DNA from: Prado023 sp963697345
GTDB taxonomy: Bacteria > Actinomycetota > Actinomycetes > S36-B12 > CAIYMF01
Direction: 5' to 3'
DNA: 64,000 nt
NCBI GenBank assembly: GCA_963697345.1
Contig: CAVONS010000007.1
Span: 480,614-544,613 of the forward strand
The notes beneath the pieces were generated by a model that saw only the letters and a program-made list of their open reading frames with translations, was not told where the DNA came from and did not search any database. Numbering within the stretch: position 1 is the stretch's first letter; the number at the start of each line of letters is the position of its first letter. Shown piece by piece: positions 36,032-44,200 of the stretch. The translations under genes were made by a program, and so were the position numbers.

Positions 36032-36388
36032 ATGAGCATCCTCGTCTCCCTCGCCAGTTCCCACGACAACCCCGACCGTGCCACGGTCGCCTTCGTCGTG
36101 GCCTCCGCCAGCGCGGCCTCCGGGCAGGACACGACGCTCTTCCTGTCGGCTGACGGTGCCTGGCTCGGCGCCAAGGGCGAAGGGGAGAAGATCAACGAGC
36201 CGGGCTTCGCCGCGCTGGCGGACCTGCGCGACGGGTTCGTCGAGGCCGGCGGGAAGATCCTCGTGTGCTCCCCATGCGCCAAGCGTCGGGAGATCGGTCA
36301 GGACGACCTGGTCCCAGGGGCTGCCTTCGCCGGCGGGGCAGCAGTCGTCGCGCTCCTGGCTGACGGCGCCGGCTCGATCTCGTACTGA
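36032..36388 (+). CDS. DsrE-like sulfur-relay protein
   Basis: 118 residues from ATG 36032 (GGAG five bases upstream). The fold pattern is DsrE/DsrF: an N-terminal strand and helix (DRATVAFVVASASAASG), then DTTLFLSADGAWLG, and a cysteine pair C79-x-x-C82 in KILVCSPCAKRREI. DsrE-type proteins pass sulfur to or from TusA through such cysteines. Gene order, between a TusA-like and a TusA/radical SAM protein, fits a relay. The subunit arrangement cannot be read from the sequence. Confidence 0.83.
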   Translation: MSILVSLASSHDNPDRATVAFVVASASAASGQDTTLFLSADGAWLGAKGEGEKINEPGFAALADLRDGFVEAGGKILVCSPCAKRREIGQDDLVPGAAFAGGAAVVALLADGAGSISY

Positions 36389-36397
36389 GGTGCTGCC

Positions 36398-37480
36398 GTG
36401 ACGTTGGCTGATCCCGTGAACGACGGCATCGTGGTGGCCGCTGAGTTCGATGGGGGCGACCTGGATTGCGGGGGCGGCCTCCTGCTGCTGCTGACCCGAA
36501 ACCTGCGCCGGGTAGAGCCGGGGGAGGTGCTAGCGGTTCGCACTGTGGAACCCAGCGTGCCCGCCGACCTCGAGGACTGGGCCCGCCTTGCCGGCCACAC
36601 GGTGATCGACTCGGTGGCCGAAGGCGAGGGCTGGACCGTCCGGGTCCGGCGCAACGGGGCGTCAAGGGTGGATCCCTTCTCGTCCGGCCAGGCCACCCCC
36701 CTCGGGCAGCGGCTGTGGATGTACTCGAACTTCCACTGCAACCTCGCCTGCAGCTACTGCTGTGCCAGTTCGTCGCCGTCGGCGGCGGCCCGCATCCTTC
36801 CGGTGGAGGTGGCTGCCGCCGCGGCGGACGAATTCGTCGCCCTGGGCGGGCGTGAGGTGATCATCACGGGCGGCGAGCCGTTCCTGCACCCCGAGATCGG
36901 TTCCCTGGTTGCTGAGGTGTCGAACCGGGCCCCCGTAGTGATCCTGACCAACGCGATGGTGTTCGGGAAAGGCGCCCGTCGGGCCGCGCTTGAATCGATG
37001 GATCGCCAGCGTGTGACGCTTCAGATCAGCCTCGACTCTGCCGAGCCCGCTCTGCACGACTCGAACCGGGGCCAGGGAGCACACGCGCGAGCGATGGCGG
37101 GGATCGGTCTTGCCCGCTCCCTGGGATTCCGGGTCAAGGTCGCTGCCACGCTCGACGAGCGCGAGGTCTCCTCGACGGCCGCCCTGCATGCCCGCCTCGA
37201 CGAGATGGGGATCCCCACCGAGGACCGCCTGATCCGCCCGATCGCCGCGCAGGGCGCGGCTGACTTCGGCGTCCCCGTCACGATCGACGAGGTGGCACCC
37301 GAGCCAACCCTGACAGCGGACGGGATCTGGTGGCATCCCGTGGCCATCACGGACACGCGCCTCAAGGTGGCCGACAGCCCACTGCCCCTGGCAGAGGCCT
37401 TCGGCACGATTCGCGACACGGTTGGAGTCCAGGACGCCGCCCGTCAGGCTGGCCGACGCCATGTCTTCCGCTGCGCCTGA
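36398..37480 (+). CDS. TusA domain fused to a radical SAM enzyme
   Basis: 360 residues from GTG 36398, with GAGG eight bases upstream. Residues about 12-72 repeat the TusA pattern (FDGGDLDCGGGLLLLL with Cys24, then VEPGEVLAVRTVEPS, PADLEDWARLAGHTVID). Residues about 105-320 form a radical SAM barrel with the cluster motif C114-NLA-C118-SY-C121, directly followed by Cys122, then ITGGEPFLHPEIG for SAM binding and LQISLDSAEPALHD. The protein ends in RCA with a C-terminal cysteine two residues before the stop. A tethered sulfur carrier beside a radical enzyme suggests sulfur insertion or cluster-sulfur delivery. No substrate peptide or tRNA-binding domain is seen. I know no described function. 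Confidence 0.88.
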   Translation: MTLADPVNDGIVVAAEFDGGDLDCGGGLLLLLTRNLRRVEPGEVLAVRTVEPSVPADLEDWARLAGHTVIDSVAEGEGWTVRVRRNGASRVDPFSSGQATPLGQRLWMYSNFHCNLACSYCCASSSPSAAARILPVEVAAAAADEFVALGGREVIITGGEPFLHPEIGSLVAEVSNRAPVVILTNAMVFGKGARRAALESMDRQRVTLQISLDSAEPALHDSNRGQGAHARAMAGIGLARSLGFRVKVAATLDEREVSSTAALHARLDEMGIPTEDRLIRPIAAQGAADFGVPVTIDEVAPEPTLTADGIWWHPVAITDTRLKVADSPLPLAEAFGTIRDTVGVQDAARQAGRRHVFRCA

Positions 37481-37522
37481 TCGCCCACCCCGGCCACTGC
37501 GCCGTGAGCCGGGCATGGGCTC

Positions 37523-37615
37523 TCAGCGCACGAGCTCCGGGGTGTGGTCCGCCTTGCTGGCGGGCAGCAGCGCAAGACCGGCGGCGATGGCGGCCACAAG
37601 GGCTCCCACAGCTAG
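37523..37615 (-). pseudogene. Possible C-terminal tail of a lost membrane transporter
   Basis: A reverse frame of about 30 codons reads AVGALVAAIAAGLALLPASK and ends ADHTPELVR before a TGA at 37523-37525, with a TGA just upstream of the first codons. The helix followed by a short polar tail looks like the end of a major facilitator transporter. No transporter body lies next to it. Confidence 0.3.
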
Positions 37616-37665
37616 GTGTGATGCTCAGGCCAGCGGCCGGGCCGCCACCGTCTGGGAGCGGTCGA

Positions 37666-39087
37666 TCAGGCAGGTGCGGGGCGTCCGGTGTAGGCGACAG
37701 CGAGCCTGAACACGGCCCACAGCACACCGGTCACGGCGGTGGCGATGAGCGCCCATCCGAAGTCGGGGGCGAACAGTCTGATCGTGCTGATCGGCGCGCC
37801 CCCCACTTTCGGCACCAGGAAGAAGATGGCCCAGGCTGCGACGAGCGTGGTGAGTAGCGGGAACCACAGGCTGAAGCGCCCGGAGATGCCCGACTGCGAC
37901 TTGGCGCGGATCGCGGCGCGGTGCCGCCATGCCCAGATCATGGAGAGGACGTAGACGATCGGCAGGGCCACCAGGGAGATGAACAGGACCTTCTGCCAGA
38001 TCCGCGAGCCCTCGCCCTCGTAGTCCAGGCCCAGCGCCAGGGCGGTGATTCCGTTGCGCAGCTGGGTCGTTTCCCCGAAGCCCAGCCCACTGCCGCCGTT
38101 GACCAGCACGACAACCGCCTTCTTCTCGGCGGGGACCATCGTCGCGAGCGTTTCGACACCGGGAGTCGATCCGGAGTGCCAGACAGTCCGGTTGGCAGAA
38201 TCGATGAACCAGCCGAAGCCGTAGAACGGCGATGCCGTGCTGGCGGGGCGCATCATCTGCGCCTTGCCCGCGGCGCTGAGCACATCGTCCTGACCGTTCA
38301 TCATCATCTGCAGGTAGCGCGCCAGGTCGTTGGCGCTGGCGATGATCCCGCCTTGCGGGGCTGTTGCCCGGTCGGTGGTGTTCTCGGGAAGCGGTCGTTT
38401 GGTGCCGAACCACGGCCGGTGCCCGGTGGCCATGGACTCGTGGACCTCGCCGTCGGCCACGAAGCTGTCCTGCATGCCGACCGGTTCCAGGATCTTGGTG
38501 GTCACGTAGGTCTGGTAGTCCTGGCCGCTGACGACTTCGATCAGCCGGCCGAGGATCTGGTAGTTGGTGTTCGAGTACTCCCACCGTTCATCAGGCTCGT
38601 AGGCGGGGGTCACGCCTGTCAGCCCGTCCACCCGACGCTCAAGCTCATCGGCCCCACCGGCGGTGTCCGTGTGCGAGGAGTTTCCCTGCAGGGTGGAGAA
38701 GCCGCTCGTGTGGCTGAGCAGCTGCCGGATCGTGACGCCTCCGGCCGGCTTGCCTGAGAAGCCGTCAAGGTACTGCGACACCTCAGTGTCCAGGTCGATC
38801 TTGCCCGCCTCGACGAGCTGCATCACGGCCAGCGCCGTGAAGCTCTTGGAGATCGACCCGGCCACGAACGGCGTGTCCGGCATGACCTCCGCGTCGCCCC
38901 CACGTCTGGCCACCCCGCGCGCGCCGACCGAAGTGATCTCACCGTCGGTCACGACGGCGTAGGCCAGACCCGGCACCCCCGAGGAAGGCATCTCAGTGGC
39001 GATGAAGTCCTCGATCGATCCGTCAGGAACACTTGCAGGAACGAGGACGCTGGTGCCAAGCACAACACCGGCGAGCAATCGCCACAT
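37666..39087 (-). CDS. Serine hydrolase (class C beta-lactamase-like) with C-terminal membrane helices
   Basis: ATG 39087 behind GAGAGGTAACC gives 473 residues. A signal peptide (MWRLLAGVVLGTSVLVPAS) leads to a penicillin-binding-protein/beta-lactamase-like domain with the S78-I-S-K81 motif, the Y-S-N motif in WEYSNTNYQIL and HSGSTPG near residue 330 in place of KTG. After about residue 370 come three or four helices (VLFISLVALPIVYVLSMIWA, FPLLTTLVAAWAIFFLV and others) that anchor it. Such proteins are esterases, D-amino-acid peptidases or inactive relatives; true resistance is unlikely. It has its own ribosome site and no operon partners. Confidence 0.9.
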   Translation of the reverse strand: MWRLLAGVVLGTSVLVPASVPDGSIEDFIATEMPSSGVPGLAYAVVTDGEITSVGARGVARRGGDAEVMPDTPFVAGSISKSFTALAVMQLVEAGKIDLDTEVSQYLDGFSGKPAGGVTIRQLLSHTSGFSTLQGNSSHTDTAGGADELERRVDGLTGVTPAYEPDERWEYSNTNYQILGRLIEVVSGQDYQTYVTTKILEPVGMQDSFVADGEVHESMATGHRPWFGTKRPLPENTTDRATAPQGGIIASANDLARYLQMMMNGQDDVLSAAGKAQMMRPASTASPFYGFGWFIDSANRTVWHSGSTPGVETLATMVPAEKKAVVVLVNGGSGLGFGETTQLRNGITALALGLDYEGEGSRIWQKVLFISLVALPIVYVLSMIWAWRHRAAIRAKSQSGISGRFSLWFPLLTTLVAAWAIFFLVPKVGGAPISTIRLFAPDFGWALIATAVTGVLWAVFRLAVAYTGRPAPA

Positions 39088-39499
39088 GGTTACCTCTCTT
39101 GTCTTCCAGATGCTGCAGGCCGTTGGTTGATCCTCGTCTCGCCCATGTGGGCCGGGCCGCGACCATCGCCCGCGCCATCCCCGCGTTCCGTTCCCCGAGC
39201 GCCCCGGCTCCGCCATCTGCCTGGCACGGGATGGTGAGGCACTGGTTACAAGCTACCTAGCCGGTCGACGTGAGTCCGGGAGGAGTGTCCGCCTGGGCAG
39301 TGACAGGGGCCAGCGTGGTGCCCATCGAGGCGGCTCGCGGCCACACGAGGCGTCGTCGCTCCTCTGTTTCGTACCAAGTACTCCAGGAGTGTAGCCGTAC
39401 TTAGTACGAAGTGCAAAGGGGTTGGAGCAGGGTCTGGTGGCATCGCGTGCCATCTCCCCGGCCCCCCTAGGAGCCTCGCGCCTGTTCGGCGATCAGGAG
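39088..39499 (+). other. Intergenic region with an operator-like inverted repeat and no intact gene
   Basis: About 410 bases between two reverse-strand genes. It contains the inverted repeat at 39368-39410. Downstream of that repeat on the reverse strand, an ATG at about 39329 opens a 22-codon frame (MGTTLAPVTAQADTPPGLTS and two more residues) that ends in TAG. This looks like the first residues of a gene whose body has been lost, but that is a guess. Confidence 0.4.
39368..39410. promoter_or_regulatory. Operator-like inverted repeat, two GTAC-N3-GTAC sites
   Basis: TTCGTACCAAGTA (39368-39380) and TACTTAGTACGAA (39398-39410) pair with one mismatch. Each arm contains a small palindrome, GTACCAAGTAC and GTACTTAGTAC, with centres 26 bases apart. 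This is typical of a site for two repressor dimers. No regulator gene is next to it. Confidence 0.6.
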
Positions 39500-40000
39500 T
39501 CAGCGGGCGTCGCGCTTGGCCTGACGGCGGGCACCCTTGGCCTGGCTGGAGGCGTTGCGCTTCTTGCGCCCGGGGCCTGATGGTTTGCGGTCGGTGACCT
39601 GGGCGGCCGCCTGCTCGTCGCCTTCTGGCCCCGCGCCCTGGGCACCGGGCCAGGTTCCGGACTTGCTGGCTGCGGCGAGCCGGTCTGCCTTGAGCTTGTC
39701 GGCGCTCGCGGCGGCCACCTGCGCCAGCTGTGCGCTGACGCGGGCCAGAGCGTCCTCGAAGACCTCCGACCGGCCTGCGTTGCGGGAGTTCTTCTCCTTG
39801 GCCAGTCCGCGTCCGCCCTTCTTGCCCACCTTGGCGCTGCCCTGTCGGCGGTAGATGCCGGCGTACTTGTTGCGGGCGCGACGGATCCGCTTGTGCAGGT
39901 CGATCAGCTCGTCTTCGGTGAGCTTGGCCATCCGCTTCGGTTCGGCCTCGCGCAGGAGGTCCTTCTCCGCCTTACCCAGCGAGTTGGCCAGAGCGTGCAT
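39500..40000 (-). CDS. Conserved-looking basic hypothetical protein
   Basis: ATG 40000 after CAGGAGGACCAC gives 166 residues, strongly basic and mostly helical. Residues 1-75 read as two helices with MHALANSLGKAEKDLLREAE and LTEDELIDLHKRIRRARNKY. A Gly/Lys stretch and a middle helix (DALARVSAQLAQVAAASADK) follow, and the C-terminus is Lys/Arg/Gly-rich (GPGRKKRNASSQAKGARRQA). The charged tail suggests nucleic acid binding, perhaps a nucleoid-associated or ribosome-linked protein. No family is recognised. Codon use and ribosome site support a real gene. Confidence 0.65.
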   Translation of the reverse strand: MHALANSLGKAEKDLLREAEPKRMAKLTEDELIDLHKRIRRARNKYAGIYRRQGSAKVGKKGGRGLAKEKNSRNAGRSEVFEDALARVSAQLAQVAAASADKLKADRLAAASKSGTWPGAQGAGPEGDEQAAAQVTDRKPSGPGRKKRNASSQAKGARRQAKRDAR

Positions 40001-40127
40001 GTGGTCCTCCTGCATGCGAGTTGGTGGGTCCTTGGAACCCTAGCCGGGGCCGGCGTCTGGCGCACTGCGCCGGGGTCGGCAGCCAGTGCACAACGGCCAC
40101 AGCGCTCGGTTCCGACGGAGATCAGGG

Positions 40128-40467
40128 TCAGGGCGACGCGGCGACGGGCTGACGGAGGATGATCCTCAGCTTGGCGGGTTCGGTCCTGCGAGGACCGGAC
40201 AGGTACACCTCGTAGTGGCGTCCTCGTGGTGTGAGTCCGTTGTGGGGAGGTGCTCGTCGTGGAGCTGCGCAAGTGGCGGACCCTCGTCGTAGGAGCCGAC
40301 GTGCAGAATCTGCCCGCTGAGCCCTTCGGTGAAGTGCTGGAAGCGAAGCCGGTCGAGGGTCGGCAGTTGCTTCCTGCGAAGGCCATCTCCGGCACGCCGA
40401 CCACCTGGCCGCCGGGTGTGGGTGCTGAGAGCCCCGTGAGGTCCTTCTTGACGTCGTAGCTCGCCAT
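40128..40467 (-). pseudogene. GyrI-like small-molecule-binding domain protein, deleted and frameshifted
   Basis: From ATG 40467 the reverse strand begins MASYDVKKDLTGL, then VVGVPEMAFAGS, the typical first strands of GyrI-like proteins. The next about 90 residues of the family are missing. After the junction a second frame gives LPTLDRLRFQHFTEGLSGQI followed by LHVGSYDEGPPLAQLHDEHL. A third frame gives GLTPRGRHYEVYLSGPRRTE, PAKLRIILRQPV and a TGA at 40128-40130. Both family ends are well matched, so this is a clear pseudogene with an internal deletion and one further shift. Confidence 0.8.
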
Positions 40468-40556
40468 GGTGGGGGTGAACACCTCCGATCCGGCTGGGGA
40501 GACTGAGTTGGTATCGGGCGCTATCGTCGCCGTGCTACGGCTTGGGGAGGAGTGTC

Positions 40557-40832
40557 ATGCGCGCTGTTCCAGGGTGGCTTCGGGGAGTCAGTGTCCTGTT
40601 CGGGTTGGCTGCGGTGCCGTTCCTGTGGATAGCCGTGATCGATGCGCTCACTGCACGCCAGGTGGGCCAAGACGCATTCTTCGTCGACGAGCTCCTTCTC
40701 AGCTCCATCCAGCGCCTCACGTACGCGGTGATCTGCATCGCAATGGCAGTGCTGCCTGCATTCTGGTCGACCTTCCCTCGCCGCTACGACGTTCAGCCTC
40801 AGGAGAGCCCGGCGAGGCAGTCCGTCGGGTAG
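40557..40832 (+). CDS. Small two-helix membrane protein, unknown function
   Basis: ATG 40557 sits behind GGGGAGGAG and gives 91 residues. The first helix is VSVLFGLAAVPFLWIAVID and the second LTYAVICIAMAVLPAFW, with the loop QVGQDAFFVDELLLSSIQ between them. The start and ribosome site are good. No family is recognised. It converges with the secreted repeat protein, whose stop is 19 bases downstream. Confidence 0.6.
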   Translation: MRAVPGWLRGVSVLFGLAAVPFLWIAVIDALTARQVGQDAFFVDELLLSSIQRLTYAVICIAMAVLPAFWSTFPRRYDVQPQESPARQSVG

Positions 40833-40851
40833 TCAGCCGACAGTCGCCGGG

Positions 40852-41178
40852 CTAGCTCGTGCTGCCCGCGTCGGCGCTGAGGCTTGTGGCCAGTTGCTCG
40901 TGGTGTTCGATCTGGGCCTTGGTGAGGCCGGTGGTTGCCGTGGCGAGTTGCTCGTGGTGTTCGATCTGGGCCTTGGTGAGGCCGGTGGTTGCCGTGGCGA
41001 GTTGCTCGTGGTGCTCGACCTGCGCCTTGGAGGGAGCCGTCGGTGCCGTCGTGCTGGTTCCGTCCCCCGCATGCCAGGGGTAGGGCTCGGCGGCCACGGG
41101 CGCGACGGTCAGCAGGGCGCATGCGATGCCACCGGCAAGCGCGACGCACTTTGGTGCGAGCCAGGGATTGGGGCTCAT
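40852..41178 (-). CDS. Small secreted protein with 18-residue Gln/Glu/His repeats
   Basis: ATG 41178 lies behind AGGAGG and gives 108 residues. A clear signal peptide (CVALAGGIACALLTVAPVAA, cleavage expected after AEP or APVAA) is followed by a Thr-rich linker and three copies of a charged unit: KAQVEHHEQLATATTGLT, KAQIEHHEQLATATTGLT and KAQIEHHEQLATSLSADA. The units are helical with a heptad-like spacing and could form a short coiled coil or bind metal through the paired histidines. It lies 118 bases downstream of the large SARP gene on the same strand. No family is recognised. Confidence 0.75.
   Translation of the reverse strand: MSPNPWLAPKCVALAGGIACALLTVAPVAAEPYPWHAGDGTSTTAPTAPSKAQVEHHEQLATATTGLTKAQIEHHEQLATATTGLTKAQIEHHEQLATSLSADAGSTS
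40892..41035 (-). repeat. 54-base tandem coding repeat, about 2.7 copies
   Basis: The word AGTTGCTCGTGGTG recurs at 40892, 40946 and 41000, an exact 54-base period inside the secreted protein gene. The first two units are almost identical in DNA, which points to recent duplication. Confidence 0.9.
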
Positions 41179-41296
41179 GAAAACCTCCTGGACGGGCGAA
41201 CCCGGACCCTCCGGGCTGCTGGCCGAAACCCTGGCCGAGCGCGGTAACCCGGCGGTCTCAGCGGCCGCCGATCGGTAACGTCGCAGTCACGGCTCG

Positions 41297-44200
41297 TCAG
41301 ACGCAGTTGTCGGTGTGCAGGTACTGGCGGCACTCCTCGATGCTCAGTGATCGAGTGACCTTCCGGGTGGAGATGAGCAGCAGGTCCTCGAGGTCCATGG
41401 CCCAGACGCGCGCTCGGCCGTCCTCGCCGAGGGTGGCCAACTTGCGCCCGTCGGGGCTGAACCGCACCGACACGGCCGACCCATCGTGACCGGGCAGCGC
41501 CAGCAGCTGCGTCCACGTGGCTGTGTCCCAGACCCGTACGGTTCCGTCGCGGCCGACGGTGGCCATCCGGCCGCCGTCCGGGCTGAGGGCGAGGTCCCAG
41601 GTACCGCCGGTGTGCCCGGTGAGTCGGGTACGGACTGCCCCGGTCGCGGCATCTGTCACCATCACCGGACCTCGGCGGTCGGCATTGATGAGCAGCCCGT
41701 CGTCGGTGTAGGCCAGCCTCTGGGCCTCGGCGTCGATGGTCATCTGCAACTTCTGGGCACGCCAGTCCCAGACGGTGACCCCCCACACCCCGAGTTGGAC
41801 GGCCTGCGGCGCCCGGCCGACCGCGAGCTGGGAGCCGTCCTTGGTGAACGCCACGGAGATCGAGACGTACGGCTCGTCCTCCTGGACCTGGCCGACCTCG
41901 CGACCGGACAGGTCCAGGATCACAGTGCGACCGTCGTTGTGCCCGGCAACGGCCAGCAGGGATCCGTCGCCGTTCCACGCGATGGACGTCGGGTACCAGT
42001 CCGGCGGGGAGTAGGAGAAGAGCTGTCGTCGCGTGGCCGGATCGACGACGCGGACTCCGTCCTCGCTGGCGGTTGCCACCAGGCCGCCGGGGCTGACCTC
42101 AAGCTCGCGGGAAAGCTGCTCGCCGATCCGTTCGGGGTCGAGGGTGCGACCGAGCGACTCGAGAGTGAGTCCGGAGTTCGGGTCCATGGCCCGGATCCCC
42201 GAGGTCTCGCTGCCGAGGTACAGCCTCGTGCCGTCGGGGCTGAAAGCGAGGGCGGTCCACTCCGAGGGGGAGGCAGTCGTGGCCCACTCGGCCGAACCGC
42301 CCGCGCTGACGTCGAACACGGTGATCGATGATGCGACATCGAATCCCGAGGCGTACAGCAGCCGGGAATCCGGCGAGAACGCCATGCCGAGGATCCCGTC
42401 CCGGGTGCTCAGCGAGCTCATGGCACCCACGAGTTCCGCATCCGCGCCGTCGAACCGCCAGACCCGTGCCGTGCCGTCATGGCCGACGCTCGCGACGATC
42501 GCCGAGTCGGGGCTCCAGCCGATGACCGGGGCGTACCCCACATGGCCCGGCCCGAGGGTCGCAACCTGGTCGCCGCTGCGTGCGTCCCACACCCTGCCGC
42601 CCCTGCCGTCGAGCGACCCCGCAATCCATCGACCGTCAGGGCTCCAAGCGAGGTCGGCGGCCCACACGTCCTCCCCGGCGAGGTCAAGGAGGCGCCGGCC
42701 CGAGGCGACGTCGAAGACGGTCACGCGGCCCTCGTCGTGGGCAAGCGCGATCCGCGTGCCGTCGGGGCTCAGGGCGAGGACCCATCCCCGGTCCAGGTCG
42801 GGGAACACGCGGACCGTGCGACCTGTGCGCAGGTCGTGGACCCGTACCGTCCGCGAGCTCGACCAGCCGCCCGCGATCACTGACCCGTCGGCGCTGACCT
42901 GGGGGTTGTACACGTCCTCCTCGGCCTCCGGTCCGGTGACCCTGCCCAGTTCCCGGCCGGTCTGGAGCTCCCAGGCGATGACCGTCCCGTCGTCGCCCGC
43001 GGTGACCAGGGTCCCATCGGCTCCCATGCCGACGTCGTTGAGGTCCACCGAGTGGGCCTGCCATGAGCGCAGCAACTCACCTGTCCGGGCGTCGTGGACC
43101 TCGACCACTCCTGATCCTTCGGGCCCCTCTGGGATGAGAACCGATCCGTCCGGGCTGGAGGCGAGGGAGCCCCCCATGCCGGGCAGGACCTCGACCACGC
43201 GGGAGTGGACCACGGCTTGGTGCAGCGCCTCCACGGCTTCGGAGAGAGCCACACCGCCGGCCCCCCTGGTTGTCGCGATCGCACGGGTCGCCAGCAGCAC
43301 GGAGAGCTCGGGGTCGGCCTGCAACTGTGCGTTTGCCGCGGCCGCCAGCTCCCGAGCCTGCGCCTCGCGGGTCGCCTGCTCGGCAGCGCCCTGGGCGACC
43401 TCGGCGCGGGTTTGGGACTGCAGCGCCATCACTCCCGCGCCTGAGGCCACCACCAGGAGCGCCGCGCTGATGCCCAGGGTGATGCGCAGGTGCCGGTTCT
43501 GTTGTGCCGCCTCCCGGCTCCTTCCCTCGATGGCGGCGCGCTCGGCCCCAAGCCGGACTCGCCCCGCCTCAAGGAAGGCCCGCTCGCCGACGGTGAGCTC
43601 GTCAGGGGTGGCCGCCATCAGTTCGAGTCCGGCGGCCAGGCTGCTGCCCTGCCAGACCTCGGCCGGGTCACGTCCGGCCTCGACCCAGTCCGACGTCGCA
43701 GCGCTGAGCCTGCGTCGGATCGTTCGATCGGCTGAGCGCTCCTCCAACCACGCCCGCAGGCGGGGCCACTGCCGGAACAGTGCCTCGTGAGCCACCTCCA
43801 CGTGGTCGGCATCGACCGTGAGCAGGCGTGCTGCGGTGAGGGGCTCCACCACGGCCCGCACGCGCGGGTCGGGCAGGGAGTCCAGCTCGGAGAGCAGGAC
43901 CCGCCTTCGCGACACCGATCCCGTCGCACCGGACCCAGCCAGCCGTAGGAGCAGGGCCCGGGTCGCGGTGCGGTCCTGGTCGTCCAGTGCCCCGTAGGCA
44001 TCCTCAGCCAGGCGGGCGACGGCGCCGGGGAGGCCGCCCCGCGCGAAGTGCGAGGCAAGAGTGAGCCGACGACCCTGGCGCACGTCCCATAGTTCCTGCA
44101 GTGCTGTCGACAGCAGGGGCAGTGAACCCGGTTCGAAGCGGGAGTCGTCCACGATGGCGTCGAGAAGGCCTTCCTCCAGGACGAGGCCGGCGCGCTGGGC

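Noticed and set aside
37666..39087. Antibiotic-resistance beta-lactamase
   Set aside because: It has SxxK and YxN but no proper KTG and carries C-terminal membrane helices, which fits an esterase/peptidase-like serine hydrolase better.
40250..40459. A forward 69-codon frame
   Set aside because: It is antisense to the GyrI-like pseudogene, which explains the sequence better.
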